Source of the DNA: Tepidimonas aquatica
Lineage (GTDB): Bacteria > Pseudomonadota > Gammaproteobacteria > Burkholderiales > Burkholderiaceae_C
Assembly: GCF_007556585.1 (NCBI RefSeq)
Contig: NZ_VJNA01000002.1
Coordinates: 1 to 64,000, forward strand
Length of the DNA: 64,000 nucleotides
Reading direction: 5' to 3'
Below, piece by piece: positions 51,253-61,197 of this stretch (position 1 is its first letter; each line of letters opens with the position of its first letter). Below the pieces are notes generated by a model. The model did not search any database. It was not told the DNA's origin and was given only the letters and a program-made list of their open reading frames with translations. Position numbers and translations under genes: made by a program.

Positions 51253-52524
51253 ATGATGCAACGTCGCTCCACCCTGAAGATTTTGTCGGCGGCGGCCGCT
51301 ATGGCCACCTTCGGTCCACTACCGTCGCGTGCCCAATCGGGTCCGATCAAAGTGGGCATTCTCCACTCGCTGTCGGGCACGATGGCGATTTCGGAAACGG
51401 TGCTCAAAGATATCGCCCTGATGACCATCGATGAAATCAATGCCGCGGGCGGCGTGCTGGGCCGCAAGGTCGAGCCGGTGGTGGTCGATCCGGCGTCGAA
51501 CTGGCCCCTGTTTGCCGAGAAAGCCCGTCAGCTGCTCACCCAGGATAAAGTGGCGGCGGTGTTTGGCTGCTGGACATCGGTGAGTCGTAAATCGGTGCTG
51601 CCGGTGTTTGAGGAGCTCAACGGCCTGCTGTTTTACCCGGTGCAGTACGAAGGCGAAGAGTTGTCCAAAAACGTCTTCTACACCGGTGCTGCGCCCAACC
51701 AGCAGGCCATACCGGCAGTGGAATATCTGATGAGTAAAGACGGCGGCTCGGCCAAGCGTTTCGTGCTGCTGGGGACTGACTACGTGTATCCGCGCACCAC
51801 CAACAAGATCCTGCGCGCCTTCCTCAAGTCCAAGGGAATCCCCGAGTCCGACATCATGGAGGAATACACACCGTTCGGACACAGCGACTACCAGACCATC
51901 ATCGGTAAGATCAAGCAGTTTGCCGCCGCCGGTAAAAAGACCTGTGTGATTTCGACCATCAACGGCGACTCTAACGTGCCGTTTTATAAAGAGCTTGGCA
52001 ACCAGGGGCTCAAGGCTACGGATGTGCCTGTGGTCGCGTTCAGCGTCGGCGAGGAAGAGCTGCGCGGCGTGGACACCAAGCCACTGGTGGGGCATCTGGC
52101 GGCGTGGAACTACTTCATGTCGATCAAAAACCCGACCAACGACGCTTTCATTAAAAAATGGGCGGCGTACGCCAAGGCTAAAAACATTCCTGGTCACAAG
52201 GACAAGCCGTTGACCAACGACCCGATGGAGGCGACGTACATCGGTATTCACATGTGGAAACAGGCCGTCGAAAAAGCCAAGAGCATCGACACGGACCGCG
52301 TGATCGAAGCCATGGCTGGTCAAACCTTCGATGCGCCCAGCGGCTTCAAGGTCAAAATGGACGAGCGCAACCACCATTTGCACAAACCGGTCTTTATTGG
52401 CGAGGTGCGTGCGGATGGCCAGTTCAACGTGGTGTGGAAGACCAAGGGTCCGATCCGTGCACAACCGTGGAGCCCCTTCATCCCGGGCAATGAGAAGAAA
52501 AAAGACGTCCCGGAAAAGGCTTGA
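51253..52524 (+). CDS. urtA: Urea ABC transporter substrate-binding protein UrtA
   Basis: A 423-residue periplasmic binding protein of the urea/short-chain amide group. A signal peptide with paired Arg (MMQRRSTLKILSAAAAMATF, cleavage after SRA) precedes PIKVGILHSLSGTMAISE. Family blocks are FGCWTSVSRKSVLPVFEELN, LFYPVQYEGEE, GTDYVYPRTTNKILRAFL, TINGDSNVPFYKEL and RNHHLHKPVFIGEV. GGAGA lies seven bases before the ATG at 51253; a second ATG follows at once. It is the first gene of urtABCDE and binds urea with high affinity outside the inner membrane. Confidence 0.96.
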   Translation: MMQRRSTLKILSAAAAMATFGPLPSRAQSGPIKVGILHSLSGTMAISETVLKDIALMTIDEINAAGGVLGRKVEPVVVDPASNWPLFAEKARQLLTQDKVAAVFGCWTSVSRKSVLPVFEELNGLLFYPVQYEGEELSKNVFYTGAAPNQQAIPAVEYLMSKDGGSAKRFVLLGTDYVYPRTTNKILRAFLKSKGIPESDIMEEYTPFGHSDYQTIIGKIKQFAAAGKKTCVISTINGDSNVPFYKELGNQGLKATDVPVVAFSVGEEELRGVDTKPLVGHLAAWNYFMSIKNPTNDAFIKKWAAYAKAKNIPGHKDKPLTNDPMEATYIGIHMWKQAVEKAKSIDTDRVIEAMAGQTFDAPSGFKVKMDERNHHLHKPVFIGEVRADGQFNVVWKTKGPIRAQPWSPFIPGNEKKKDVPEKA

Positions 52525-52542
52525 GGCTGTCGACCCTGCACG

Positions 52543-54156
52543 GTGAAACTGGCGATGCAAGGCCTCTGCAAACGTTGGTGGGCGTTGTGTGTGTTGCTGT
52601 GCGTGCCGGCGCTGGCCCGCGCGCTGAGCGGCGCAGACGCGCTGGCGGTGGTGGAAGGCGACGTCGACGAGCGTGTGCAGGCCATCACACGGCTGGCCGC
52701 GCAGCCCGACGCGCAGGCTGCTGCGCTGTTGCGCGCGCTCCAAGAGGAGCGCGTGCGGGTGCACGATGGCAAGGTATGGATCGAACAACCCGACGGGGCC
52801 ATCGTACGTGTCGAGACCGGTCAGCCCGACACCCCTCCGCCCGAGGCAGAGGCACCGCTGTTGAACAACCGGTTGCGGGCCGCGTTATCGCTGGCCCAGG
52901 CCGGTTTGGCGTTGCAGTCCAACGATCCGGATCGGCAACGCAACGCAGCGGCGACCTTGCGCGACGCCATGCTGGACGACCCCGACGCCCAGTTGGAGCC
53001 ACTGTTGCAAGCGGCACTGGCGCCACAGCGCGACCCGGCGCTGGACAGCCGCGCCGCCACGATGCTTCAACAAGCGCTGGCGGCTGTGCAGTTGGGGGCC
53101 GCTGATCCTGCCCAGCGGCGCTGGGCCGCCGAGGTGCTGGCGGCCAGCGGACAGCGGCGGGCGCTGGCGCTGCTGCAGCAACACGCGGACGATGCCGACG
53201 CGAGCGTGCGCCGTGCGTTGCAAACCGCCCAGCAACGTCTGCAAAGGACGCTGACGTTGGCTGAAGTCAGTGCCAACCTGTTCGCCGGTATCAGTTTAGG
53301 GTCGGTCCTGCTGCTCGCCGCCCTTGGGCTGGCGGTCACGTACGGGTTGATGGGCGTGATCAACATGGCGCACGGCGAGTTGATCATGGTTGGTGCGTAC
53401 ACCACCTACGTGGTGCAGCGGCTGTTTGCCCAATGGGCGCCGCAATGGTTTGACTGGTACCTGGTAGCAGCCCTTCCCGCTGCCTTTGGGGTGGCGGCCT
53501 TGGTGGGGGCGGCCATCGAGCGGGGGGTGATTCGTCACCTGTACGGACGCCCGCTGGAAACGCTGCTGGCAACCTGGGGCCTGAGTCTGATTCTGATGCA
53601 AGCGGTACGCAGTCTGTTTGGGGCGCAAAACGTGACGGTGGAAAACCCCGCATGGCTTAGCGGCTCGGTGGAACTGTGGGGGGGCATGGCGCTGCCGTGG
53701 AACCGTCTGGTCATTGTCGGGTTTGCGGTGGCGGTGCTGCTCGGCGTAGGTTGGGTACTGCAGCGCACGCGGCTGGGGCTGTTCGTACGCGCGGTCACGC
53801 AGAACCGGCCCATGGCAGCGTGCATGGGCGTTCCCACCGGGCGCGTCGACGCCTATGCGTTCGCCTTCGGCTCGGGCGTGGCAGGCTTGGCCGGCGTTGC
53901 GCTGAGCCAAATCGGCAACGTCGGCCCGGATCTCGGCCAAGCGTACATCATCGATTCGTTCATGGTTGTGGTGGTGGGCGGTGTAGGGCAGTTGACGGGC
54001 ACCGTGGCCGCCGCGTTCGGGTTGGGTTTGCTCAATAAATGGCTTGAGGGTTGGGTGGGCGCCGTGTTGGCCAAAATCGCTGTGTTGGTGCTCATTGTGA
54101 TCTTTATTCAGAAGCGTCCACAAGGGTTGTTTGCTTTGAAGGGGCGGCAAGCATGA
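52543..54156 (+). CDS. urtB: Urea ABC transporter permease UrtB
   Basis: A 537-residue permease. The N-terminus has a signal segment (WWALCVLLCVPALARAL) and a periplasmic Ala/Gln-rich helical domain of about 220 residues with HEAT-like repeats, typical of UrtB. Residues about 245-537 form the LivH-like membrane domain (GLAVTYGLMGVINMAHGELI, RAVTQNRPMAACMGVPTGRV, VGGVGQLTGTVAAAFGLG). GTG at 52543 and ATG at 52555 are both possible starts; neither has a strong ribosome binding site. Its stop overlaps urtC. Confidence 0.95.
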   Translation: MKLAMQGLCKRWWALCVLLCVPALARALSGADALAVVEGDVDERVQAITRLAAQPDAQAAALLRALQEERVRVHDGKVWIEQPDGAIVRVETGQPDTPPPEAEAPLLNNRLRAALSLAQAGLALQSNDPDRQRNAAATLRDAMLDDPDAQLEPLLQAALAPQRDPALDSRAATMLQQALAAVQLGAADPAQRRWAAEVLAASGQRRALALLQQHADDADASVRRALQTAQQRLQRTLTLAEVSANLFAGISLGSVLLLAALGLAVTYGLMGVINMAHGELIMVGAYTTYVVQRLFAQWAPQWFDWYLVAALPAAFGVAALVGAAIERGVIRHLYGRPLETLLATWGLSLILMQAVRSLFGAQNVTVENPAWLSGSVELWGGMALPWNRLVIVGFAVAVLLGVGWVLQRTRLGLFVRAVTQNRPMAACMGVPTGRVDAYAFAFGSGVAGLAGVALSQIGNVGPDLGQAYIIDSFMVVVVGGVGQLTGTVAAAFGLGLLNKWLEGWVGAVLAKIAVLVLIVIFIQKRPQGLFALKGRQA

Positions 54157-55301
54157 GTGCGGAGTCGTGCGGCCATGCAACCATGGCGGGACCAGCGTTG
54201 GGTGTTCCGGGCGGCCGCCTTTGGGGGCGCGATGCGGTGCTGGTCGGATGGGTTGTCCTTGTGGCCACCGTGGTGGCCGCTGCACTCAACCTGCTGGTGC
54301 CGCCCGACAGCGTGTGGCATGTCAGCGACCACTGGATCACCCTGTTGGGCAAGATCATGTGCTACGCCATCTGTGCATTGGCGCTGGACATGATCTGGGG
54401 CTACAGCGGCATTCTCAGTCTAGGCCACGGGTTGTTTTTCGCGCTCGGTGGTTATGTGATGGGGATGTACCTCATGCGCCAGATCGGCACCGATGGCAAC
54501 TACGGCAGTGAGCTGCCCGATTTCATGGTCTTCTTGGACTGGAAGGAGCTTCCGTGGCACTGGGCGCTGTCGGACAGCTTTGCGGCGACGCTGCTGTTGA
54601 TCGTTTTGGTGCCTGGGTTGTTGGCGTGGGTGTTTGGCTACTTTGCATTTCGATCACGCATCCAAGGGGTGTATTTTTCGATTATCACGCAGGCGTTGAC
54701 GTTTGCTGCGATGCTGTTGTTCTACCGTAATGAAACTGGTTTTGGTGGTAACAACGGTTTCACCGATTTTAAGCGCATTGTTGGCTTTCCGATCACCGCT
54801 TCCGAAACACGCGTGGCGTTGTTGGCGCTCACGGGACTGGCGCTGGTGGGCTGCTATGCTGTGTCGCGTTGGTTGGTCGGCAGCAAATTCGGGCGCGTGT
54901 TGCAGGCGATTCGCGATGCCGAGAGCCGTGTGATGTTTTGCGGCTACGATCCACTGTCGTACAAACTGGCCGTGTGGACACTGTCGGCCATCATGTGCGC
55001 GGTGGCCGGGGCCTTGTACGTGCCTCAGGTCGGTATCATCAATCCCCGGGAAATGAGCCCCGCGGCCAGCATTGAAATCGCGGTGTGGGTGGCGGTGGGG
55101 GGGCGCGGTACGCTTGTTGGGCCGCTTGTGGGTGCGTTTGCCGTCAACGGGGCCAAAAGCTGGCTGACGGTACTGGCGCCCGAAGTGTGGCTGTATGTGC
55201 TCGGGGCGCTTTTCGTCGCCGTCACGCTGTGGATGCCGGACGGTTTGGTTGGGTTGGCGCGCCGCTGGGCTCAGCGGCTGCTGGGGGGGCGGCAGCCATG
55301 A
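54153..55301 (+). CDS. urtC: Urea ABC transporter permease UrtC
   Basis: A 382-residue LivM-like permease with about nine membrane helices. Typical blocks are ALDMIWGYSGILSLGHGLFF, RIQGVYFSIITQALTFAAML, NNGFTDFKRIVGF and the coupling loop AIRDAESRVMFCGYDPLSYK. The insert GTDGNYGSELPDFMVFLDWK is a UrtC feature. The ATG overlaps the urtB stop (ATGA), and its own stop overlaps urtD (ATGA). It pairs with UrtB. Confidence 0.95.
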   Translation: MSAESCGHATMAGPALGVPGGRLWGRDAVLVGWVVLVATVVAAALNLLVPPDSVWHVSDHWITLLGKIMCYAICALALDMIWGYSGILSLGHGLFFALGGYVMGMYLMRQIGTDGNYGSELPDFMVFLDWKELPWHWALSDSFAATLLLIVLVPGLLAWVFGYFAFRSRIQGVYFSIITQALTFAAMLLFYRNETGFGGNNGFTDFKRIVGFPITASETRVALLALTGLALVGCYAVSRWLVGSKFGRVLQAIRDAESRVMFCGYDPLSYKLAVWTLSAIMCAVAGALYVPQVGIINPREMSPAASIEIAVWVAVGGRGTLVGPLVGAFAVNGAKSWLTVLAPEVWLYVLGALFVAVTLWMPDGLVGLARRWAQRLLGGRQP

Positions 55302-56170
55302 CACCCGACTTGATGCAAAGCGGAGCCGAGCGTTGGGCACGGGCTCGGCAGCGCGCTGCGGTCCATGGTGGTAGCGGCGGGCGGGCGGCGCCGTTGGCCC
55401 ATCCGGTGGCGCCCGGTGCCATCGATACCAGCCATGGGTGCATCCTCTACGTGGACGATGTGCATGTCAGCTTCGACGGCTACAAGGCGCTCAACGGCCT
55501 GTGTCTGAACATCGCGCTGGGCGAGCTGCGCGCGGTCATCGGTCCCAACGGAGCGGGCAAAACGACCATGCTCGACGTGATCACGGGCCGCACCAAACCC
55601 GACCGCGGCAGTGTGTACCTCGGCACCACAATCGACCTGTTGCGCTGGCGAGAGCCGCAAATTGCAGCGATGGGGGTGGGGCGCAAATTTCAAAAGCCCA
55701 CGGTGTTTGAGCGCCTGACCGTGTGGGAGAACCTGGAGCTGGCCTTGGCGGCCGACAAGAGGGTGCGCTCGAGCATCACGTTTCGACTGTCGGCGCCGCA
55801 GCGTGCGCGTTTGGTCGAACTGCTGGAACTGATCCATCTGGAGGCCCACGCGCAGCGTCCGGCCGGGGCGTTGAGCCACGGCCAAAAACAATGGTTGGAA
55901 ATTGGCATGCTACTGGCCCAGCAGCCAAGGTTGTTGTTGCTGGACGAGCCGGTGGCCGGCATGACGGACGATGAAACCGAGCGCACCGCGCAATTGCTAC
56001 GGACCCTCAAAGGTCAGCACACGCTGGTGGTGGTGGAGCACGACATGGCGTTTGTACGCGCGATTGCCGACCAAGTCACCGTGCTTTGTGACGGCGCCGT
56101 GTTGACCGAGGGTGGATTTGAGCAGGTGGCTCGTGATCCACGTGTCATCGAGGTCTATTTGGGGCGTTGA
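55298..56170 (+). CDS. urtD: Urea ABC transporter ATPase UrtD
   Basis: A 290-residue LivG-like ATPase. Walker A GPNGAGKTTMLD, Q-loop GRKFQKPTVFERL, signature LSHGQKQWLEIGMLL, Walker B LLLLDEPVAGMTDDE and H-switch VEHDMAFVRAI are intact. The signature is LSHGQ, the variant usual for UrtD. The first 45 residues are a low-complexity Ala/Arg-rich extension longer than in most homologues. The ATG overlaps the urtC stop. Confidence 0.95.
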   Translation: MTPDLMQSGAERWARARQRAAVHGGSGGRAAPLAHPVAPGAIDTSHGCILYVDDVHVSFDGYKALNGLCLNIALGELRAVIGPNGAGKTTMLDVITGRTKPDRGSVYLGTTIDLLRWREPQIAAMGVGRKFQKPTVFERLTVWENLELALAADKRVRSSITFRLSAPQRARLVELLELIHLEAHAQRPAGALSHGQKQWLEIGMLLAQQPRLLLLDEPVAGMTDDETERTAQLLRTLKGQHTLVVVEHDMAFVRAIADQVTVLCDGAVLTEGGFEQVARDPRVIEVYLGR

Positions 56171-56176
56171 ACAAGC

Positions 56177-56881
56177 ATGCTGCAGATCGATGCTCTCCAC
56201 CAAGCTTACGGTGGCTCACACATCCTGCGCGGCATATCACTGGAGGCGCGGCCCGGTGAGATCACGGTCATCCTGGGGCGCAACGGGGTGGGCAAGACGA
56301 CCCTGTTGAAGGCGCTGATGGGCTTGGTGCCGGTGCGCAGTGGGCGGGTGGTGTGGGAAGGGGTGGACTTGACGCACCGCCCGGTTCACGAGCGCTCCCG
56401 CCGCGGCATCGGGTATGTGCCCCAGGGGCGCGAAATTTTTGCGCGCTTGACGGTGCGCGAAAACCTACTGATGGGGTTGGCCAGCCAACCGGCCAACGTG
56501 GCCGTGCCGCCCAAGCTGTACGAGTTGTTCCCGGTGCTGGCCGAAATGCAGCAGCGCCGCGGAGGGGATTTGTCTGGTGGTCAACAGCAGCAGTTGGCCA
56601 TTGCGCGTGCGTTGGCGGCCCGTCCACGCTTGCTGGTGCTGGATGAACCGACCGAGGGCATCCAGCCCAACATCATCCAAGCCATTGGGCGGGTGTTGCG
56701 TCAGCTCGCCCGTGAGGGGCTGGACGGTCAGCCGATGGCGATTTTGCTGGTGGAGCAGTATTACGATTTTGCCCGTGAGCTGGCCGATCGCTACGTGGTG
56801 CTCGATCGGGGCACCGTGGTGGCCAGCGGCAGTGGTGAGGAGATGGAGGTGCACGGCGTGCGCACCATGGTGGCGCTGTAG
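56177..56881 (+). CDS. urtE: Urea ABC transporter ATPase UrtE
   Basis: A 234-residue LivF-like ATPase. Walker A GRNGVGKTTLLKAL, Q-loop region YVPQGREIFARLTVRENLLM, signature LSGGQQQQLAIARAL, Walker B LLVLDEPTEGIQPNII and H-switch VEQYYDFAREL are intact. GRNGVGKTT and EPTEGIQPNI are UrtE features. It starts six bases after urtD and is the last gene of the operon. It converges on ureD with nine bases between the stops and no terminator. Confidence 0.95.
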   Translation: MLQIDALHQAYGGSHILRGISLEARPGEITVILGRNGVGKTTLLKALMGLVPVRSGRVVWEGVDLTHRPVHERSRRGIGYVPQGREIFARLTVRENLLMGLASQPANVAVPPKLYELFPVLAEMQQRRGGDLSGGQQQQLAIARALAARPRLLVLDEPTEGIQPNIIQAIGRVLRQLAREGLDGQPMAILLVEQYYDFARELADRYVVLDRGTVVASGSGEEMEVHGVRTMVAL

Positions 56882-56890
56882 CGTGGGCGT

Positions 56891-57721
56891 TCAAACGCGC
56901 CACAAGCGCAGCGCAGGGGCAGGCAAGCCCCAAGCGGCCGTGCGCAGGGCTGCCCACAAACGCTGCCACAGCGCTATCAGCGGCTCGACCATCGGCGCCA
57001 GGCCGCGCACCACCAGCACGCGCTCGTGGGGGCAGGTGGCGCCGGCCGCCACCGGCTCCAACGCGGTGGGCAGCAACGCCCGCACGGTGGCCAGCAGGTG
57101 CTCGCGCCGCTCCACGGTCCACGGGCTGCCACTGGCCAGCACCAGCGTGGCAAGGGCGCGGTGCCCAGCAAGACCCGGCCCTCCGTTCAGCAGCCAGTCG
57201 TCACCTGCGTGCAGCCGACCCTCGTCCAACCAGATGTCATCCACCGCCATGCTCTGGTGCAACACGCCGCTGCTGAAAGGCTGCTTCGCCTGCGGCAGGC
57301 CCAGCGCGCACACCTCCCACGCCAACACTTCGGCGTCAGCCGCGAGATCCGCGTGCCAGCAATTGCTGGCCACGCAACCGGGGTAGGCGATGGTTTCTTG
57401 CGGCAGCCATTCCAGCCGCGCACCTGGGGCCAAGCGCGCACGCACCGTTTGGGCCGCGGCTTGGCCGTCGCAGCGGTAAAAACGCGTGGCTCCCGGGGTG
57501 GTCAGCAGGGCGTGGGCGCCGCGACCCACCGTGATGGCCACCTCCAACGTATCGCCGCCCACAATGCCGCCCGGTGGGTGGATCAGCACCGTGTGGCACA
57601 CCGAAGTACCCTCGGGGTACAGCGTGCGCAGCACGCGCAGCGGGCCGTCGTGTTCAAACGCCAGCGTGGTGCCGTGTTCAAGCCGGTCGTAGCGTAACTG
57701 CAAGGTTCCTCGCCAACCCAT
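56891..57721 (-). CDS. ureD: Urease accessory protein UreD, separated from the other urease genes
   Basis: A 276-residue scaffold for nickel transfer into urease. Family blocks are HPPGGIVGGDTLEVAITVG, LLTTPGATRFYR, LEWLPQETIAYPGC and EVCALGLPQAKQPFSSG. The ATG at 57721 (MGWRGTLQLRYDR) is preferred over GTG at 57727. It starts six bases after the maeB stop in the same direction, so it may depend on maeB transcription. The urt and two-component genes, in the opposite direction, separate it from ureA. Confidence 0.93.
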   Translation of the reverse strand: MGWRGTLQLRYDRLEHGTTLAFEHDGPLRVLRTLYPEGTSVCHTVLIHPPGGIVGGDTLEVAITVGRGAHALLTTPGATRFYRCDGQAAAQTVRARLAPGARLEWLPQETIAYPGCVASNCWHADLAADAEVLAWEVCALGLPQAKQPFSSGVLHQSMAVDDIWLDEGRLHAGDDWLLNGGPGLAGHRALATLVLASGSPWTVERREHLLATVRALLPTALEPVAAGATCPHERVLVVRGLAPMVEPLIALWQRLWAALRTAAWGLPAPALRLWRV

Positions 57722-57727
57722 GCACAC

Positions 57728-60025
57728 TCACCCCCGCCGCACCGCCGCCGCGGCGACCGCCGTCATGTTGAGCACCCGCCGCACGGTGGCTGCCGGCGTC
57801 AGGATGTAGGCGGGAGCGCGCACGCCCATCAGAATAGGCCCCACGGTGACGCCGCCGCTGGTGGTGGTTTTCATGACGTTGTACAGGATGTTGGCCGCGT
57901 CCAGGTTGGGGCAGACCAGCAGGTTGGCGGCGCCGCTGAGTGTGGCGTCGGCCAGGAAACGGCTGCGGATGTCAGGGTCTAGAGCGGCGTCGCCGTGCAG
58001 CTCGCCGTCGCACTCCACCTCGGGGTGGGCGGCCACGAACAGGTCGCGCGCGGCGCGCATCTTGCGCGCGCTGGCGCGCTTGGACGAGCCGAAAGTGGAG
58101 TGCGACAGGAACGCCACCTTGGGCACGATGCCAAAGCGCTGCACCTCCTGCGTGGCCATCCAGGCGATTTCGGCCAGTTGTTCGGCGCTGGGGTCCTCGT
58201 TGACGTAGGTGTCGGTGATGAAGATCGGCCCGCGGTCGGTGTTGACCGCATTGAGCGCGGCGTAGAGCGAAGCCCCGGGGCGCCGCCCCAGGATGGCGTC
58301 GATGCGCTCCAGATGCGTCGTGTACGTGCCCACCAGCCCGCAGATGAGGGCGTCTGCATCGCCCAGGTGCACCATCAGCGAGCCGATGATGGTGTTGGAG
58401 CGGCGCACCGCGGCCTTGGCCACCTCCGGCGTGGCGCCGTTGCGCTTCATCAACTGGTGGTAGGCCTCCCAGTACTGGCGGAAGCGCGGGTCGTCCTCGG
58501 GGTTGACGTTTTCCACATCGACGCCCAGGCGCAGGTGCAGTCCCGCTTTGCGGATGCGCGCCTCGATGACCGCGGGGCGGCCGATCAGGATCGGCTGGGC
58601 GATGCCTTCCTCCAGCGCGAGCTGGGCTGCGCGCAGGGCGCGTTCGTCCTCGCCGTCCGCATAGGCCACGCGGGCCTTGGGCGCCACGGCCTTGGCGGCG
58701 TTGAAGACCGGCTTCATCAGGATGCCGGTCTGGTAGACGAAGCGCTGCAGGCTGTCGCGGTAGGCCTCGATGTCGGCGATCGGGCGCGTGGCGACGCCCG
58801 ATTCCGCCGCCGCCTGCGCGACCGCCGGGGCGATGCGCAGGATCAGCCGGGTGTCGAACGGCTTGGGGATGAGGTAGTCCGGCCCGAACTGCAACTCCTG
58901 CCCGGTGTAGGCGGCGGCCACCTCGTCGCTGATCTCGGCCTTGGCCAGGGCCGCGATCTCGTGCACGCAGGCCAGCTTCATCGCTTCGGTGATGCGGGTG
59001 GCGCCGCAGTCCAGCGCGCCGCGGAAGATGTACGGAAAGCACAGGACGTTGTTGACCTGGTTGGGGTAGTCACTGCGCCCGGTGGCGATGATGCAGTCGG
59101 GCCGCGCGGCCTTGGCCACCTCGGGGCGGATCTCCGGCTCGGGGTTGGCCAGCGCCAGGATGACCGGCCGCTCGGCCATGGTCTGCACCATCTCGGCCGT
59201 CAGCACCCCGGGTGCCGAACAGCCCAGGAACACGTCGGCCCCGCGCACCGCATCGGCCAGCGTGCGCGCCGCCGTCGTGCGGCAGTAGCGGCGCTTGGAT
59301 TCGTCCAGCCGGCCGGCCAGCGCGTCCTCGCGCTGGTCGTGGATCACGCCCTTGGAGTCGCACACCAGCATGTGCTCGGGCCGCGCCCCCAGCGCGACGA
59401 ACAGATCCAGCACCGCGATCGCGGCCGCCCCCGCGCCGCTGACGGCGATGCGCACGTCGCCGATGGCCTTGCCCACCAGCTCCAGCGCATTGATCAGCGC
59501 CGCCGCCGAGATGATCGCCGTGCCGTGCTGGTCGTCGTGGAACACGGGGATCTTCATGCGCTCGCGCAACTGGCGCTCGATGTAGAAGCACTCCGGCGCC
59601 TTGATGTCCTCCAGGTTGATGCCGCCGAGCGTCGGCTCCAGCGCGGCGATGATTTCGACCAGCTTGTCAGGGTCTTTCTCGGCCAGCTCGATGTCGAACA
59701 CGTCGATGCCGGCGAACTTTTTGAACAGGCAGCCCTTGCCCTCCATCACCGGCTTGCCGGCCAGCGGGCCGATGTCACCCAGGCCCAACACGGCCGTGCC
59801 GTTGGTGATCACGCCCACCAGGTTGGCGCGGCTGGTGTAGTCGGCGGCCTTGCGCGGGTCGGCGGCGATTTCCAGGCAGGGGTAGGCCACACCTGGCGAG
59901 TACGCCAGGCTCAGGTCACGCTGGTTGGACAGCGCCTTGGTCGGGGTGACGCTGATCTTGCCTCGGGTGGGGGTGCGGTGGTATTCGAGCGCGGCGTCGC
60001 GCAGGGTTTGTTCGGTGGGGGTCAT
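57728..60025 (-). CDS. maeB: NADP-dependent malic enzyme with C-terminal phosphotransacetylase-like domain
   Basis: A 765-residue enzyme that decarboxylates malate to pyruvate with NADPH formation. The N-terminal malic domain has [35 protein letters not shown] and [16 protein letters not shown]. The nucleotide-binding domain carries [14 protein letters not shown]. From about residue 440 there is a Pta-like domain ([51 protein letters not shown]). In related enzymes this domain regulates activity, for example by acetyl-CoA, and is not catalytic. The ATG at 60025 gives family length. It is followed by ureD after six bases. Confidence 0.95.
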   Translation of the reverse strand: MTPTEQTLRDAALEYHRTPTRGKISVTPTKALSNQRDLSLAYSPGVAYPCLEIAADPRKAADYTSRANLVGVITNGTAVLGLGDIGPLAGKPVMEGKGCLFKKFAGIDVFDIELAEKDPDKLVEIIAALEPTLGGINLEDIKAPECFYIERQLRERMKIPVFHDDQHGTAIISAAALINALELVGKAIGDVRIAVSGAGAAAIAVLDLFVALGARPEHMLVCDSKGVIHDQREDALAGRLDESKRRYCRTTAARTLADAVRGADVFLGCSAPGVLTAEMVQTMAERPVILALANPEPEIRPEVAKAARPDCIIATGRSDYPNQVNNVLCFPYIFRGALDCGATRITEAMKLACVHEIAALAKAEISDEVAAAYTGQELQFGPDYLIPKPFDTRLILRIAPAVAQAAAESGVATRPIADIEAYRDSLQRFVYQTGILMKPVFNAAKAVAPKARVAYADGEDERALRAAQLALEEGIAQPILIGRPAVIEARIRKAGLHLRLGVDVENVNPEDDPRFRQYWEAYHQLMKRNGATPEVAKAAVRRSNTIIGSLMVHLGDADALICGLVGTYTTHLERIDAILGRRPGASLYAALNAVNTDRGPIFITDTYVNEDPSAEQLAEIAWMATQEVQRFGIVPKVAFLSHSTFGSSKRASARKMRAARDLFVAAHPEVECDGELHGDAALDPDIRSRFLADATLSGAANLLVCPNLDAANILYNVMKTTTSGGVTVGPILMGVRAPAYILTPAATVRRVLNMTAVAAAAVRRG

Positions 60026-60142
60026 GCTCAGCGGTGATTCGGGTTGGCCAACGGGACAGCGGCACGCGCGGATGTTGCTGGCGCACGGCCGGTACCACAG
60101 TTTCGAGTGTAACGAGTGCACGCCGAGCCGGTGCACATTAGA

Positions 60143-60535
60143 ATGCACGGCGTGAACGCTTTGCGACGCCACCCTCGCGCACCGTTGGTGCTGGCCATGC
60201 TCGCCCTGCTGTGGGCGACGCTGGCGCCGACGCTGGCGCGCGCGTGGGTGCCACCGGCGCCGGGGCAGGCGGTGCAGATTTGCACCAGCACCGGCATGGC
60301 GTGGGTGGTGGTGGACCCTGAGCCGGGACCGGTCAGCAAGGCGTCGATGGCCGCCGCCTGCGACTGGTGTGTGCTGCATGGGGGGGCTTGGTTGCCGCCC
60401 ACCTCGGGCGGTTGGGCGCATGGGGTGCTTACGTCAGCCTCGTGCGACGATGCGGTGCAGGACGCCGCGCCGCAGCCGGCGGCTAGCGCCTGGTGGCGCC
60501 CACAGCCGCATGCCCCGCCCACTGCGCGGGCCTGA
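60143..60535 (+). CDS. DUF2946-like secreted protein
   Basis: A 130-residue protein with a hydrophobic N-terminal segment (PLVLAMLALLWATLAPTLAR) followed by ICTSTGMAWVVV and a CDWCVLHGGAWLPP motif, the DUF2946 pattern. DUF2946 proteins have no proven function and often occur beside copper or TonB genes; here a copper chaperone gene follows after 155 bases. The start is uncertain: ATG at 60143 or GTG at 60152. A TAGAAT sequence at 60139-60144 could be a -10, which would favour the later start. Confidence 0.7.
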   Translation: MHGVNALRRHPRAPLVLAMLALLWATLAPTLARAWVPPAPGQAVQICTSTGMAWVVVDPEPGPVSKASMAAACDWCVLHGGAWLPPTSGGWAHGVLTSASCDDAVQDAAPQPAASAWWRPQPHAPPTARA

Positions 60536-60690
60536 ACCTGGCCACACGCCTGTCGGCGGCAGCCTGGCCAACCTCCTTGTCCAGATCTTGTTGCTGCAGT
60601 GGCGGCTGGCTCGCTGTCAGCCGGCCCCTTTGGTCGTCACCTGTGGGCGCACGCGCGCCCTGCCAATCCACACTCTTGGAGCATTCAACG

Positions 60691-61197
60691 ATGAACACCC
60701 GTCACCACCGCATTCGCAACGCCGTGGCCGCCGCCATCGTGGCCCTGACCAGCGCCGCCTGGGCGCAAACCGTGCAAGTCGATAACCCCTGGGTGCGTGG
60801 CACCGTGGCCAAGCAAAACGCCACCGGCGCCTTCATGCGCCTGACTGCGCCTGAACCGATGCGCCTGGTCGGCGCGCAATCCCCCGTGGCCGGTGTCGTG
60901 GAAATCCACGAAATGACCATGGACAAGGACGTCATGCGCATGCGCCCCATCCCGTCGTTGCCGCTGCCGGCCGGCCAGCCAGTCGAGCTCAAGCCTGGCG
61001 GCTACCACGTGATGTTGATGGACCTCAAGCGCCCGCTGGCGGCGGGCGAAACGGTGCCGCTGACCCTGGTGCTGGAAAACGCCGCCGGCCAGCGCTTGAC
61101 GCAGGACGTGCAGGCCAAGGTGCAAGCCCTGGGCGGTGGCGGCACCGCCATGCCGCATGGCCATGGGATGCACGACCATGCAGGCCACAAACATTGA
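60691..61197 (+). CDS. PCuAC-type periplasmic copper chaperone
   Basis: A 168-residue exported copper carrier. The signal peptide (VAAAIVALTSAAWA) ends at AWA-QT. The Cu(I) site motif H-x-M plus distal Met/His ligands is seen in EIHEMTMDKDVMRMRPI and GGYHVMLMDLK. The C-terminus is His-rich (MPHGHGMHDHAGHKH), an additional metal-binding tail. PCuAC proteins deliver copper to the CuA site or CuB of cytochrome c oxidase. GGAG lies ten bases before the ATG. Its last 20 bases overlap the Crp-type regulator. Confidence 0.92.
   Translation: MNTRHHRIRNAVAAAIVALTSAAWAQTVQVDNPWVRGTVAKQNATGAFMRLTAPEPMRLVGAQSPVAGVVEIHEMTMDKDVMRMRPIPSLPLPAGQPVELKPGGYHVMLMDLKRPLAAGETVPLTLVLENAAGQRLTQDVQAKVQALGGGGTAMPHGHGMHDHAGHKH

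Noticed and set aside
57995-60037. A 680-codon open frame antisense to maeB
   Set aside because: A shadow frame opposite a well-conserved enzyme, with no recognisable fold.
60131-60148. Dyad GTGCA-N8-TGCAC before the DUF2946 gene
   Set aside because: The arms are only five bases with an imperfect core, and it overlaps the candidate start codon, so a metal-regulator site cannot be supported.
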